From: Paenibacillus sp. FSL H8-0332
GTDB taxonomy: Bacteria > Bacillota > Bacilli > Paenibacillales > Paenibacillaceae
Reading direction: 5' to 3'
Length of the DNA stretch: 64,000 nucleotides
Assembly (NCBI RefSeq): GCF_037963835.1
Contig: NZ_CP150145.1
Location: 3,162,001-3,226,000 of the forward strand
The notes beneath the pieces are model-generated. The model had not been told where the DNA came from. It was given only the letters and a program-made list of their open reading frames with translations, and did no database searches. Made by a program: the position numbers and the translations under genes. Of this stretch, positions 16,536 through 25,215 are shown one piece after another. Within the stretch, counting starts at the first letter, position 1, and each line of letters starts with the position of its first letter.

Positions 16536-17486
16536 TTGCATTTAGTGGAAGAATGGATTCAAACGCACCTGCGTTCCGAAAATAGACTTTTGTCAATAAT
16601 CAGTCGTGTAAATTATCAAGAACTATCAGTATTTTGGGAAGTGATGAACGAAATTCCATATGCTGTTATAAAGGGAGAGCCGCTCTCATTATTGGCCTAC
16701 AATAAATTTGGTTTCCGTGGACTCGGTGATGTGGATATTCTTATTGATCGGAAAAGCATTCCAAAAATGAAGGAGATTTTAAAAACGTGCGGCTTTGAAG
16801 CAATAAGCCGAGATGAAAAAAAAACCAATTTTTCAAGAGTGTTTTGTCTAGCGTCTTCTCACCAATTGGTTCCCTACGTCAAAGAATTGCAATCTAAAAA
16901 AGGCTGTCATGTCGAGTTGGACATTAACTTTGATTTATTTTGGGGGGAATATTCGGGGGAGAGGATCGATGTTAATCACTTCCTGGAAGATGCATCCGAA
17001 ATGGAGATTTACGGGCATAAATTACAGACACTACCTCCAATAAAAGCACTTCTACAAGTATGTTTGCATCACTATAAAGAAATGAATTCTATCTACCATT
17101 TGGTTAACCATAACACCATAAACCTTCCAATGTTTCAGGATGTCTATTATTTAATCAAGAACAATCTTGATACAATCACAGTCTCAACAATTTATCACCT
17201 TAGTAATGAATATAAAATAACACCTTATATTTTTTATGTAATCTATTACACCCAGTTGATTTTTAAAGATCCTTGTTTAAATCAATTTTTAGAAGCGCTC
17301 AAGACAGAAGAAGGAGAGAAGCTACTTGATTATTATGGACTAACGGAACAAGAACGGAAAAAATGGCAAACGGATTTTTTTACAAGACTTCAAACAGATA
17401 AAAAACTTAATTTGATAAAAAACAATTTAACAGAAGCGGATATCCACAAATTACGAATTAATAATAAAGTATTTAGAGGGTACTGA
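16536..17486 (+). CDS. Nucleotidyltransferase-family protein (NTP_transf_5-like)
   Basis: A TTG start with GAAGGAGAG 7 bases upstream. The protein contains AVIKGEPLSLLAYNKFGFRG followed by LGDVDILIDRK, the paired acidic residues (GDxDxL) of minimal nucleotidyltransferases, then helical segments to residue 316. Genes of this family accompany kinase-type lasso clusters, where they may add a nucleotide or act on the phosphorylated peptide. The partner here would be the kinase product upstream. It is cytoplasmic. The substrate is unknown. Confidence 0.7.
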   Translation: MHLVEEWIQTHLRSENRLLSIISRVNYQELSVFWEVMNEIPYAVIKGEPLSLLAYNKFGFRGLGDVDILIDRKSIPKMKEILKTCGFEAISRDEKKTNFSRVFCLASSHQLVPYVKELQSKKGCHVELDINFDLFWGEYSGERIDVNHFLEDASEMEIYGHKLQTLPPIKALLQVCLHHYKEMNSIYHLVNHNTINLPMFQDVYYLIKNNLDTITVSTIYHLSNEYKITPYIFYVIYYTQLIFKDPCLNQFLEALKTEEGEKLLDYYGLTEQERKKWQTDFFTRLQTDKKLNLIKNNLTEADIHKLRINNKVFRGY

Positions 17487-17521
17487 CTAGCTTCCTATAT
17501 TCAACGGGTGGTGTTTATCTT

Positions 17522-18184
17522 ATGGAACAAGTAAACAAACATAATTATATGACTTCTTTTCTTGACATGGTGCATACGTATTCCTTTTATTTGATGGACA
17601 AATATTACGACAGAAAATTAAAAATAGACACAGATAAGTATATTCTACTGAATAATAAATCCGGATACTCCAATTATCAACCAACGCCCTACTCGGCATT
17701 AAAGAAACTGTTTAAATATCAGCCGTTTACTCCAAATGATCATTTTGTGGATTTTGGCAGTGGGAAAGGAAGAACGGTTATTTGTTCCTCCTACTATGGA
17801 TGCATGAATACATTTGGAGTGGAAATAAACGAAGAAATGCATTCTATTGCGCTGGAAAATGTTTCGAAATTTACACGAATCGAAAAGAGGGATAGGATTT
17901 CATTTCATTTATGCCCCGCCGAGGCTATGAATATATCTCCAAATATGAATAAGTTCTTTTTTAATAATCCGTTTGATCTGAAATATTTTATGAAGACTAC
18001 GGATAATATATTATCTTCGGTAAGAGAATTCAACAGAACAGTTTTTTTGTATTTATATTCTCCGAATGAATATTACACCCGTTATCTAAATCGTAATAAG
18101 AACTTTAATCATACTAAAAGAATATCTACAGGTCTGTTTCATATGAACTACCCCTACATTGATATCTACACAACAAACATTTAA
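17522..18184 (+). CDS. Class I SAM-dependent methyltransferase (220 aa)
   Basis: SAM motif I is visible as DHFVDFGSGKGRTVI, followed by the acidic strand end FGVEINEEM. The later FNNPFDLKYF resembles the catalytic or substrate loop of N- or O-methyltransferases. The position inside the operon indicates a tailoring step on the peptide or on the ACP-bound unit. The binding site upstream is weak (GGGTGG). In FkbH-containing pathways a methyltransferase often O-methylates the glycerate-derived unit, but nothing in this sequence proves that substrate. Confidence 0.75.
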   Translation: MEQVNKHNYMTSFLDMVHTYSFYLMDKYYDRKLKIDTDKYILLNNKSGYSNYQPTPYSALKKLFKYQPFTPNDHFVDFGSGKGRTVICSSYYGCMNTFGVEINEEMHSIALENVSKFTRIEKRDRISFHLCPAEAMNISPNMNKFFFNNPFDLKYFMKTTDNILSSVREFNRTVFLYLYSPNEYYTRYLNRNKNFNHTKRISTGLFHMNYPYIDIYTTNI

Positions 18185-18212
18185 TACATTCGATGAGAAT
18201 AAAGGTGAAATC

Positions 18213-18596
18213 ATGAAAATTCATCATTTAGGTTTTATTGTGAAGGATATGAAGAAAGACCGAATAATTTTCGAAGCTCTTGGTTTTGTGGAAATTGGCG
18301 AAGTTGTCTATGATTTCATACAAGATAACAATATTATGTTTCTAGAAAGTCAAGATGGCAGTTTGCTTATTGAATTAATCGAAGCAGTAAGTGAAAGGTC
18401 GAGCGTTCGAAATTTCAAATCGGGTTATCATCATATCTGTTTCGAAAGTGGAACAAAAATGGATATGAATCAATGGTTTAAAGCTTTAAAGATAGGAAAA
18501 ATCTTCACAAGACAGATTACAGCGCCTGCGCTACAAAATAGAAAAGTTGTTTTCGCATGCTTAAATAATGGGAGTTTAATTGAGTTTATTTTATAG
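18213..18596 (+). CDS. VOC/glyoxalase-fold protein (127 aa)
   Basis: ATG 18213 follows AAAGGTGA; a longer frame from 18159 overlaps the methyltransferase and lacks a site. The protein starts MKIHHLGFIVKDMKKD, typical of methylmalonyl-CoA epimerase-like VOC proteins, with a second half SGYHHICFES giving the paired His-rich metal-site strands. VOC enzymes isomerise, epimerise or cleave small acyl metabolites at a divalent metal. Standing directly before an acyl carrier protein, it probably acts on the ACP-bound or free three-carbon unit. Confidence 0.75.
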   Translation: MKIHHLGFIVKDMKKDRIIFEALGFVEIGEVVYDFIQDNNIMFLESQDGSLLIELIEAVSERSSVRNFKSGYHHICFESGTKMDMNQWFKALKIGKIFTRQITAPALQNRKVVFACLNNGSLIEFIL

Positions 18597-18609
18597 TGGA
18601 GGATACGAA

Positions 18610-18852
18610 ATGGATATTACCTTTGAGACAATACACTCTGCGCTACTAGAAGCACTTGATGTTGCTGATTTGCCATCTTTAGCTGACAGGAATCGTGATT
18701 TGACAGAGGTTGGCTTAGATTCAATTGGTTTTATCAGATTTATTGTAACTTTGGAAGCAGAATTGGGTGTTGAAATTCCAGAGGAATATATAATACTTGC
18801 CCGTATGAATACTCTTAACAAGGTGATGCAAGTTCTTTCCACCGTCAAATGA
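18610..18852 (+). CDS. Acyl carrier protein
   Basis: ATG 18610 has GGAGG 8-9 bases upstream. The 80-residue acidic protein carries the phosphopantetheine motif VGLDSIGFIRFIVTLE, with Ser in the DSIG context, and the following helix (LGVEIPEEYII). It is a discrete ACP. The adjacent FkbH-like gene is the standard partner for loading a glycerate-derived acyl group on it. A phosphopantetheinyl transferase is not in the window and would be supplied by the host. Confidence 0.9.
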   Translation: MDITFETIHSALLEALDVADLPSLADRNRDLTEVGLDSIGFIRFIVTLEAELGVEIPEEYIILARMNTLNKVMQVLSTVK

Positions 18853-18867
18853 AGGGAGTTCACTTCT

Positions 18868-20430
18868 TTGTATATTCAAGGTAAGGATCTGAACATTTCA
18901 GTTATTTCTAACATAACGATTGAACACTTTTTTGGAATGCATATTAACAGCTTATTCGATACTCCATCTGAAATTAATTATATACCTAGTAATGTATGCT
19001 TTGAAAACCGTCATATTGAAGTAATGCAAAAGTCGGATCTAATATTGGTTTGGCTGAATATCAGGAAATTAAGCCCGGGAATACTCTCAAACATAGGTTT
19101 CAAAGATGAATTGCAGATAGTTTATAAAGATGTACTAGAATACATCAAAGTCATATATTTAAAGCTGCGTAATGAAGTTAATTCAAAAATAATATGGATG
19201 GGTTTTGAAGACTATTTTGATTGTTTGCATGAGGTTGTTGGAAATATTCTTCATAATTATAATTTCATTGACCGCTTGAATCAAGAGATCAAAGATCTAT
19301 TGAGTGAAACTTCTGATATAGTTATTGACCTGAAAAGGTTAATATCTTATATCGGAACCAGAGATGCATATGACACCAAAGGATTGTACCGCTGGAATTC
19401 CCCATACACATCCGATCTTATCTATTTAGCTGCAAAAGAGATTTTTAAACAGTTCCGTATTTTAAAGAGAAATGAAAAAAAATGTATCGTATTGGACTGT
19501 GATAATGTTCTGTGGGGTGGGATATTAAGTGAAGATGGTATTGAAAATATAAGTTTAGCCTCTAATGGCCCGGGACAGTTTTTTCAAGATTTCCAACGAT
19601 TCCTGTTAACTTTACATACCTTAGGGATCATTTTGACTGTTTCAAGTAAAAATGATTTATCAGATGTTTTAAAGGTATTCAATAGTCATAGTGAAATGAT
19701 CTTAAGAGAAGAGCACATCGCAAGTTTTCAAGTAAATTGGAACAATAAAGCAGAGCAAATTCAATTAATAGCCGAAGTTTTAAATATAAGTTTGGATAGC
19801 ATCGTATTTATTGATGATTCTATTTTTGAAGTGGAATCGGTAAATAGCATTTTACCAGATGTTAAAGCAGTACTCTTTAAAAAAGAAAATATTTACAGCA
19901 GTTTATCTTTGTTCAACTTGTCTCTTGATTTCGATGCAAATCTTATTGCAATAAGGAATAATACGTATCAATCAAATGTGCATAGGACGGTTTTGAAAGA
20001 GAAGACAGCTTCATATGAGGAATATTTAAACGCTCTTGATACAAAAATTAATATACATATAGCAGATGATTTAGAGTATTATCGAATTTCAGAATTAAGC
20101 CAAAGAGCGAATAAGTGTACGGTAGGTAAAAGGTATACTGTATCTGAAATAAAAGAGAAAATCAGTACAAAAGGTTATAAATTATATGCAGTTGATGTGT
20201 CGGATAAATTCAGCGATTTAGGTCTTGTCGGAGCATTTGGTGTCATACAACTATCTGGAATATACTATTTAGATTTGTTTTGTTTATCTTGCCGGGTATT
20301 AGGAAGGAATATTGAAAATCAACTTATTTCTTACGTAAAAACGAATTTTAAAGATATCAAAGTAGAGAGCTGTATAAGAACTCAAAAAAATGATGGTTTT
20401 ATTGACTTGTTACTTTTGCATTTAAATTAG
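18868..20430 (+). CDS. FkbH-like HAD-family glyceryl-ACP loading enzyme (520 aa)
   Basis: A TTG start with AAGGGAG upstream. The HAD motif CIVLDCDNVLWGGILSEDG (nucleophile Asp in DxD) is in the middle, followed by VSSKNDLSDVL and VFIDDSIFEVESV. The C-terminal part is GNAT-like (ISELSQRANKCTVGKRY, then VSDKFSDLGLVGAFGV). FkbH enzymes take 1,3-bisphosphoglycerate, remove phosphate and transfer D-glyceryl to an ACP thiol. Length and motif order fit the family. With the ACP and VOC genes it forms a three-carbon acyl supply module, unusual beside a radical-SAM RiPP precursor. Confidence 0.85.
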   Translation: MYIQGKDLNISVISNITIEHFFGMHINSLFDTPSEINYIPSNVCFENRHIEVMQKSDLILVWLNIRKLSPGILSNIGFKDELQIVYKDVLEYIKVIYLKLRNEVNSKIIWMGFEDYFDCLHEVVGNILHNYNFIDRLNQEIKDLLSETSDIVIDLKRLISYIGTRDAYDTKGLYRWNSPYTSDLIYLAAKEIFKQFRILKRNEKKCIVLDCDNVLWGGILSEDGIENISLASNGPGQFFQDFQRFLLTLHTLGIILTVSSKNDLSDVLKVFNSHSEMILREEHIASFQVNWNNKAEQIQLIAEVLNISLDSIVFIDDSIFEVESVNSILPDVKAVLFKKENIYSSLSLFNLSLDFDANLIAIRNNTYQSNVHRTVLKEKTASYEEYLNALDTKINIHIADDLEYYRISELSQRANKCTVGKRYTVSEIKEKISTKGYKLYAVDVSDKFSDLGLVGAFGVIQLSGIYYLDLFCLSCRVLGRNIENQLISYVKTNFKDIKVESCIRTQKNDGFIDLLLLHLN

Positions 20431-20443
20431 AGGAGGAAAGTAA

Positions 20444-21442
20444 ATGAACTCTAAAATCTTACCAATGAAGTATCCAATTATAACTTCTTGGCAATGGCAA
20501 GCTAATTTATTTTCAATTCTATCCAATTATCCTGAAACACAACCATGGATCTATAGCAATTATATTCAGTTGCATATGATCAGAGACGAATCGCACGACA
20601 AAACCTTTGTTGACTTTTATAAATATCCTATATTAGAGGTTTGCCCATGGATTTATAATCAACATCTAAAACGAGAAACCATTTTGTTTTTTAAAAAAGA
20701 TATTTGTGAGTTTTTTATCGAGTGTATCGATCTTAATAATTATATTTATGGCGTGTTTGAACAATCCTATTTCGGCCGCTCAGAATTTTTTCCTCACGAT
20801 ACATTTATATATGGTTACAATATGGAAAAGAAAGTATTTTACATAGCTGATTTTTCTATTAAAGAGAAATACTCTTATACAGAGGTATCATTTTCACAAA
20901 TTGAAAAAGCATATTTAGCCATTGAGGAAAAAGATGATTGGCTTTTAGATAAAGGGGGACTGCAGCTTCTTAGTTTTAATGCTAAAGGCATATTTGATTT
21001 TAAACCCTCGTTGGTAATAGAATTCTTGGATGAGTTCTTACAGTCTAAAAATAGCTTTGAAAAAAGTTGTTTTTATATAAACAATCCTAATAAAAGTGTA
21101 TTTGGATTAGAGGTTTACAGGAAAATAAAGGAGGATTTAATAAATAAGAATACGGATTTTAGACATATCCATGTTATTTATGACCATAAGGTTTTAATGC
21201 TTCATCGTATAGAATATATGCAAACTCACGGCTTTCTTAACCAAGCAGAAGTTATATATAAACTTTATAAACAATTGGAGCAGAAAACTCTTTCAGCAAG
21301 AAACCTTTTACTTAAGGCAATTATAACTCAGAATGATAAACAGATGGATCAGATCATTAGATTGTTGGGGGAAATAGAATGTATGGAAATAGAGGCGATG
21401 AATTTAATGCTGAATAACATAAAGCAGTGTAAAATATATTAA
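20444..21442 (+). CDS. Unknown protein, possibly C39/BtrH-like acyltransferase (332 aa)
   Basis: ATG 20444 has GAGGAGG 6 bases upstream. I do not recognise the family firmly. The central HDTFIYGYNMEKKVFYIADF (a His-Asp pair followed by strand pattern GY-x-x-x-x-x-x-F-x-x-ADF) resembles papain-like/C39-like folds of the BtrH type, which move acyl groups from carrier proteins onto an acceptor. A downstream helical region (about 180-332) is rich in Leu, Lys and Glu. As the last gene of the operon, directly after the ACP and FkbH genes, it is the best candidate for moving the acyl unit to the peptide. That function is an inference. Confidence 0.45.
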   Translation: MNSKILPMKYPIITSWQWQANLFSILSNYPETQPWIYSNYIQLHMIRDESHDKTFVDFYKYPILEVCPWIYNQHLKRETILFFKKDICEFFIECIDLNNYIYGVFEQSYFGRSEFFPHDTFIYGYNMEKKVFYIADFSIKEKYSYTEVSFSQIEKAYLAIEEKDDWLLDKGGLQLLSFNAKGIFDFKPSLVIEFLDEFLQSKNSFEKSCFYINNPNKSVFGLEVYRKIKEDLINKNTDFRHIHVIYDHKVLMLHRIEYMQTHGFLNQAEVIYKLYKQLEQKTLSARNLLLKAIITQNDKQMDQIIRLLGEIECMEIEAMNLMLNNIKQCKIY

Positions 21443-21679
21443 TTTAGACGAGTGAGAAAGAAATTATTCTTACTGAGGAGATTACAGTGTATTACGGCTC
21501 AAGATAAAGCTCTGCTGGTCAGGGAGCATGAAGACCACAACCTTTGATTTGATCCTTTGATTATGGACTTTTTTACATGGAATATAATTATTGATCTTCG
21601 ATAAATTACGACAGCGTAATATCTGCCCCCCATGCTATTCTATTACTAATACATAATAGCTTACAAAGGGGAAACGTTG

Positions 21680-23269
21680 ATGAAAAGGTTGCTTTATATC
21701 ATTTTGGCAGTAGGTTTAATGATGAGTGTAACGCTCACCGGAGGGACAGATACTTCATCTGCTGCACAAGCAAATAAGATTTTACGTATCGGTCTGGGAA
21801 GTCTTCCTGATCAGCTTGATCCGGCAGCAGCTGCGGATGACAGCACAGTGACGGTTGTCAAAGGGTTATTTGAAGGACTGGTCCGCTTGAATGCGGCTGG
21901 TCAGGCCGTTCCGGCAATTGCAAAATCATGGACCCTCTCGAAGGATGGCAGAACATATACCTTTGCACTCCGCGGGGATGCGAAATGGAGCAACGGGCAG
22001 CAGGTGCTGGCCTCGGACTTCGAGTATGCCTGGAAGCGGGCGCTGGCTCCGGAAGCCAAGAATGTTTATGCTTTTAATATGTACATGATTAATAATGCGC
22101 AGAACTACAACGAGGGACTTCTGAAGGATACCTCCAAAATCGGCGTAAAGGCTCTGAATAACACCACACTCCAGGTCACATTAAAGGAGAAAACCTCCTA
22201 CTTCATCCAGCTGCTCGCAGAGAGTATCTATCTGCCGGTGTATGCTAAGACCGCGAAGGCCAACAACCAATGGGCTACAGACATTAAGTCTATGGTAACC
22301 AATGGTCCCTTCAAGCTCAATACATGGAAGAGTAATAAGATTTCTATAGTTAAAAATCCTGCTTATTATGCGGCCCAAGAAATTAAGCTGCCGGAGGTAC
22401 GTCTGCTGCTGCCTGGGAATCCGACCGCCGCTTATATGAATAAGGAGGTTGACTGGGTTGGAGGCGGAGGGGAGGAATCGGTGGATTATACATCTTTAGA
22501 TAGCGCATCTTCCCGCGACCTGCATGAAGGACCGTATGCTTCCACCTATTTTTATCAATTCAATCTGACTAAGCCGCCGTTTGACAATCTGAAGATCCGC
22601 CAGGCATTGGCGATGGCGATTGACCGCGAAGCCTTGCGTTACGGCAATCCGGCGTTTGGATTGGTGCCGCCAAGTATTCATGGGACCCAGTTGAATTTCC
22701 GCACAGAGATGTCGGACAAGATGTACTTTCATGAGGATGTGGCGGCGGCCAAGCAATTACTGAAGGAAGGCATGAGAGAAGCGGGACTCACCAAGTTCCC
22801 CAGCTTCACTATTATCGTGAATGAATATATCAACCATGACGTTATCGCAAGTAAAGTGATTAAGGACTGGCAAAAGAACTTAGGTATTGAAGCAAGTGTA
22901 GAAATCCAAAGCTTCGAGGAACTGCTGGATAATCGTATACATCAGAACTATGCTATAGCAAGAGCGGGGTGGAGCGCTGATTTCAATGATCCGGCCTCGA
23001 TGCTGGAGCTGTTCAGTTCACAGAATGTCTCCAATGATACGGGGTGGAGCAATGCAGGGTATGACCGTTATATACAGCAAGCCCGGCAGGCGGGTGACCC
23101 CGGCACACGTATGCAGATCTATGCCACGGCCGAACAGCTGCTAATGAATCAAATGGCGGTTATTCCGCTGTTTTACAGTGTGACTGATTATTTGAGTCAT
23201 CCTAATATCAAAAATGTATATGTTGACTATGACGGGTCCATAGCTTTCACAAGAGGGTCGTGGCGGTGA
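21680..23269 (+). CDS. Oligopeptide ABC transporter substrate-binding protein, no lipobox Cys
   Basis: ATG 21680 is favoured over TTG 21677; AAAGGGG lies 8 bases upstream. It is a family 5 solute-binding protein (RIGLGSLPDQLDPAAAADDS, KSWTLSKDGRTYTFALR, FDNLKIRQALAMAID), the type that captures peptides for Opp/Dpp systems. The signal peptide is clear, but where a lipobox Cys is expected it reads TLTGGTDTSSAAQA, so it should be cut by signal peptidase I and released rather than lipid-anchored. No permease genes are adjacent. It follows the RiPP operon after about 235 bases of intergenic sequence in which I see no gene. Confidence 0.8.
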   Translation: MKRLLYIILAVGLMMSVTLTGGTDTSSAAQANKILRIGLGSLPDQLDPAAAADDSTVTVVKGLFEGLVRLNAAGQAVPAIAKSWTLSKDGRTYTFALRGDAKWSNGQQVLASDFEYAWKRALAPEAKNVYAFNMYMINNAQNYNEGLLKDTSKIGVKALNNTTLQVTLKEKTSYFIQLLAESIYLPVYAKTAKANNQWATDIKSMVTNGPFKLNTWKSNKISIVKNPAYYAAQEIKLPEVRLLLPGNPTAAYMNKEVDWVGGGGEESVDYTSLDSASSRDLHEGPYASTYFYQFNLTKPPFDNLKIRQALAMAIDREALRYGNPAFGLVPPSIHGTQLNFRTEMSDKMYFHEDVAAAKQLLKEGMREAGLTKFPSFTIIVNEYINHDVIASKVIKDWQKNLGIEASVEIQSFEELLDNRIHQNYAIARAGWSADFNDPASMLELFSSQNVSNDTGWSNAGYDRYIQQARQAGDPGTRMQIYATAEQLLMNQMAVIPLFYSVTDYLSHPNIKNVYVDYDGSIAFTRGSWR

Positions 23270-23293
23270 AAAGCGTATAGAATACAAGGGTCA

Positions 23294-23329
23294 GGAGGCC
23301 ATGAGCAGATTGCTGCTTGTGGCTTCTTT
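23294..23329 (+). terminator. Probable Rho-independent terminator
   Basis: The stem GGAGGCCATGAGCAG pairs with CTGCTTGTGGCTTCT across loop ATTG, using several G-T pairs, then a short T-containing tail. It follows the substrate-binding protein gene. Confidence 0.6.
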
Positions 23330-23413
23330 GCGTTGTCTTGAAGTCCTTCACCAATTGTTCAAGAACAGGCAGTATCCGAACTGAAAACTAAGAATATCTA
23401 TGTTAGTATGAAA

Positions 23414-23439
23414 TGAACGAATTATATTATATTCATTCA
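23414..23439 (+). promoter_or_regulatory. TetR-type operator candidate, site 1
   Basis: Inverted repeat TGAACGAAT-N8-ATTCATTCA (one mismatch), just upstream of the flavin reductase. It has the same 9-8-9 layout and nearly the same arms as site 2 at 24244-24269. Confidence 0.6.
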
Positions 23440-23469
23440 TATTCAGTATTCTATTCTGGAGGGACAATC

Positions 23470-24240
23470 ATGAAGAAGGTCATCGCAATTATCGGCAATC
23501 AGCAAAAGAACAATACGTACAGAGCGGTCCGTGAGTTTGAAGCGCAGCTCAGAACCTATGAGGAGATTGAGTTTGAGTATATTTTCCTCAAGGACTATAG
23601 GCTAGAGTTCTGCCGGGGCTGCAAGACCTGTTTCAGTAAAGGCGAAGAATATTGTCCGCTGAGGGACGACCGGGATGTGCTGGTGGAGAAAATGGAGGGC
23701 GCAGACGGTGTGATTATGGCGACCCCCAATTATGCATTCCATGTATCGGCAGCGATGAAGAATCTGCTGGACCGGCTGGCGTATGTGTTCCATCGGCCGC
23801 AGTTCTTCGGCAAGACGTATACGGCGATCGTCAATCAGGGAATTCATGGCGGCAATGCGATTGTCAAATATCTTAGCAGCATGGGAGAGAACTTCGGGTT
23901 CCAGGTTACCAAAGGGTGTGTGCTTAGTACGATGGAGCCAGTTACCACGGCAGCAGCGCAGAAGAATGCTGTGAGAATCCGCAAGTCTGCGGCCCGCTTC
24001 TACAAAGGACTGATGCGGCCGGCACCGCCGACTCCCACATTGTTCCGCTTGCTGATGTTCCGGCTGTCCCGGACCAGTATTCAGCATATGCTGGATGAGC
24101 GGTCGAAAGATTACCGGCATTACCAGGCTAACGGCTGGTTTGAAGCGGCGTATTATTATCCGGTCTCTCTGGGTCCTGTCAGGAGCTTAGCAGGACATCT
24201 GTTTGACAGAATCGGTAAAAGAATGGCTAAACGCGCTTAA
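23470..24240 (+). CDS. Flavodoxin-fold NAD(P)H:FMN reductase-like protein (256 aa)
   Basis: ATG 23470 follows GGAGGGA; an ATG at 23413 lies within the operator and is unlikely. The N-terminus KKVIAIIGNQQKNNTYRAV is the phosphate-binding loop of flavodoxin-like reductases. A cysteine cluster (CRGCKTCFSKGEEYCPLRDD) follows, then ATPNYAFHVSAAMKNLLDRL, which binds the flavin ring. The cysteine set recalls iron-sulfur flavoproteins of the NADPH-dependent FMN reductase family. The product is cytoplasmic. The likely role is reduction of quinones, nitro compounds or other electrophiles, induced through the palindromic sites on both sides. Confidence 0.75.
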   Translation: MKKVIAIIGNQQKNNTYRAVREFEAQLRTYEEIEFEYIFLKDYRLEFCRGCKTCFSKGEEYCPLRDDRDVLVEKMEGADGVIMATPNYAFHVSAAMKNLLDRLAYVFHRPQFFGKTYTAIVNQGIHGGNAIVKYLSSMGENFGFQVTKGCVLSTMEPVTTAAAQKNAVRIRKSAARFYKGLMRPAPPTPTLFRLLMFRLSRTSIQHMLDERSKDYRHYQANGWFEAAYYYPVSLGPVRSLAGHLFDRIGKRMAKRA

Positions 24241-24243
24241 TAA

Positions 24244-24269
24244 TGAATGAAATTAAATATATTCATTCA
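24244..24269 (+). promoter_or_regulatory. TetR-type operator candidate, site 2
   Basis: TGAATGAAA-N8-ATTCATTCA, one mismatch. It is positioned between the reductase stop and the RCC1-repeat gene, mirroring site 1. The regulator that binds these sites is not encoded in the window. Confidence 0.55.
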
Positions 24270-24286
24270 CGACCAGGAGGGTCAAC

Positions 24287-24316
24287 ATGAGAGAATGCCC
24301 TTCACAAGGGCGTTGA
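24287..24316 (+). CDS. Possible nine-codon leader peptide
   Basis: ATG 24287 has a strong AGGAGGG 6 bases upstream, yet the frame closes after nine residues (MRECPSQGR). It precedes the RCC1-repeat gene by about 80 bases. It could be a regulatory upstream ORF or a frameshift remnant of an earlier start of that gene. Confidence 0.3.
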   Translation: MRECPSQGR

Positions 24317-24393
24317 AATGTAACAAATATTTTGCAATACTAGCTATACCAATGAGATCCTTATACGCAACAGAACCCAAAGGAGCAATGCAT

Positions 24394-25215
24394 ATGCATA
24401 CCGACTCATTATCCGCCATCGCGGCGGGATACCGCCATTCAGTTCTGCTCTTGCTGGACGGAACCGTGCGGGCTTGCGGCGAAAATACATACGGGCAATG
24501 CGAGGTAAGCGGCTGGCGTGATATTGTTGCGGTTGCAGCAGGCAATGCTCATACAGGTAATTCGCATACAGTAGGGCTAAGAGCAGACGGAACGGTGGTC
24601 GCTGCCGGCTGGAATAAGCATGATCAATGTAATGTGGGCGATTGGCGCGATATCATTGCGGTTGCGGCAGGCTGGCGGCGTACGGTCGGGCTGAAGGCGG
24701 ACGGAACGGTGATTGCGGCGGGAAGAAACAACGAAGGGCAATGTGAAGTCAGTGGCTGGGCGGATATCGTTGCGGTTACAGCAGGAGACTGGCACACACT
24801 TGGACTTAAGGCCGATGGTACGGCTATTACAGAGGGGAACAACCGCTATGGGCAGCGGAATGTGAATGGCTGGCAGGAGCTGACGATGATCGCAGCGGGT
24901 TATCTTCATACGACCGGACTTAGAGCAGACGGCACAGTAGTAGCTACAGGTCTGAATAAGCGCGGACAATGCGAAGTTGGCGGCTGGCGCACAATGAAGG
25001 CCATTGCGGCAGGCAGTCATCACACCGTAGGTCTACAATCCGATGGCACAGTGACGGCTACAGGCTGCAATGATTACGGACAATGCGAGGTAAGTGGCTG
25101 GACGGATATCGTTGCTATTGTGGCAGGCTGCACCCATACGCTAGGTCTTCAAGCGGATGGCGTGGTAGTTGCGGCAGGGAGCAATGCATACGGGCAATGT
25201 GATGTTGAAAAATAG
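24394..25215 (+). CDS. RCC1-repeat beta-propeller protein (273 aa)
   Basis: ATG 24394 follows AAAGGAG by 8 bases. The whole protein is about seven repeats of roughly 37 residues of the form AAG-x2-HTVGL-x-ADGTVVAAG-x-N-x3-QC-x-V-x2-W-DIVAV. This is the RCC1 blade pattern, so a seven-bladed propeller is expected. There is no signal peptide. Bacterial RCC1 proteins of this short, Gly-rich kind have no assigned function; a scaffold or binding role is the safest statement. The stop codon lies inside the stem of the minus-strand terminator. Confidence 0.8.
   Translation: MHTDSLSAIAAGYRHSVLLLLDGTVRACGENTYGQCEVSGWRDIVAVAAGNAHTGNSHTVGLRADGTVVAAGWNKHDQCNVGDWRDIIAVAAGWRRTVGLKADGTVIAAGRNNEGQCEVSGWADIVAVTAGDWHTLGLKADGTAITEGNNRYGQRNVNGWQELTMIAAGYLHTTGLRADGTVVATGLNKRGQCEVGGWRTMKAIAAGSHHTVGLQSDGTVTATGCNDYGQCEVSGWTDIVAIVAGCTHTLGLQADGVVVAAGSNAYGQCDVEK

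Noticed and set aside
9908..21442. Ordinary lasso peptide or lanthipeptide cluster
   Set aside because: No asparagine-synthetase-like cyclase, no LanB/LanC/LanM-type enzyme, and the predicted core has no acidic residue for a lasso ring.
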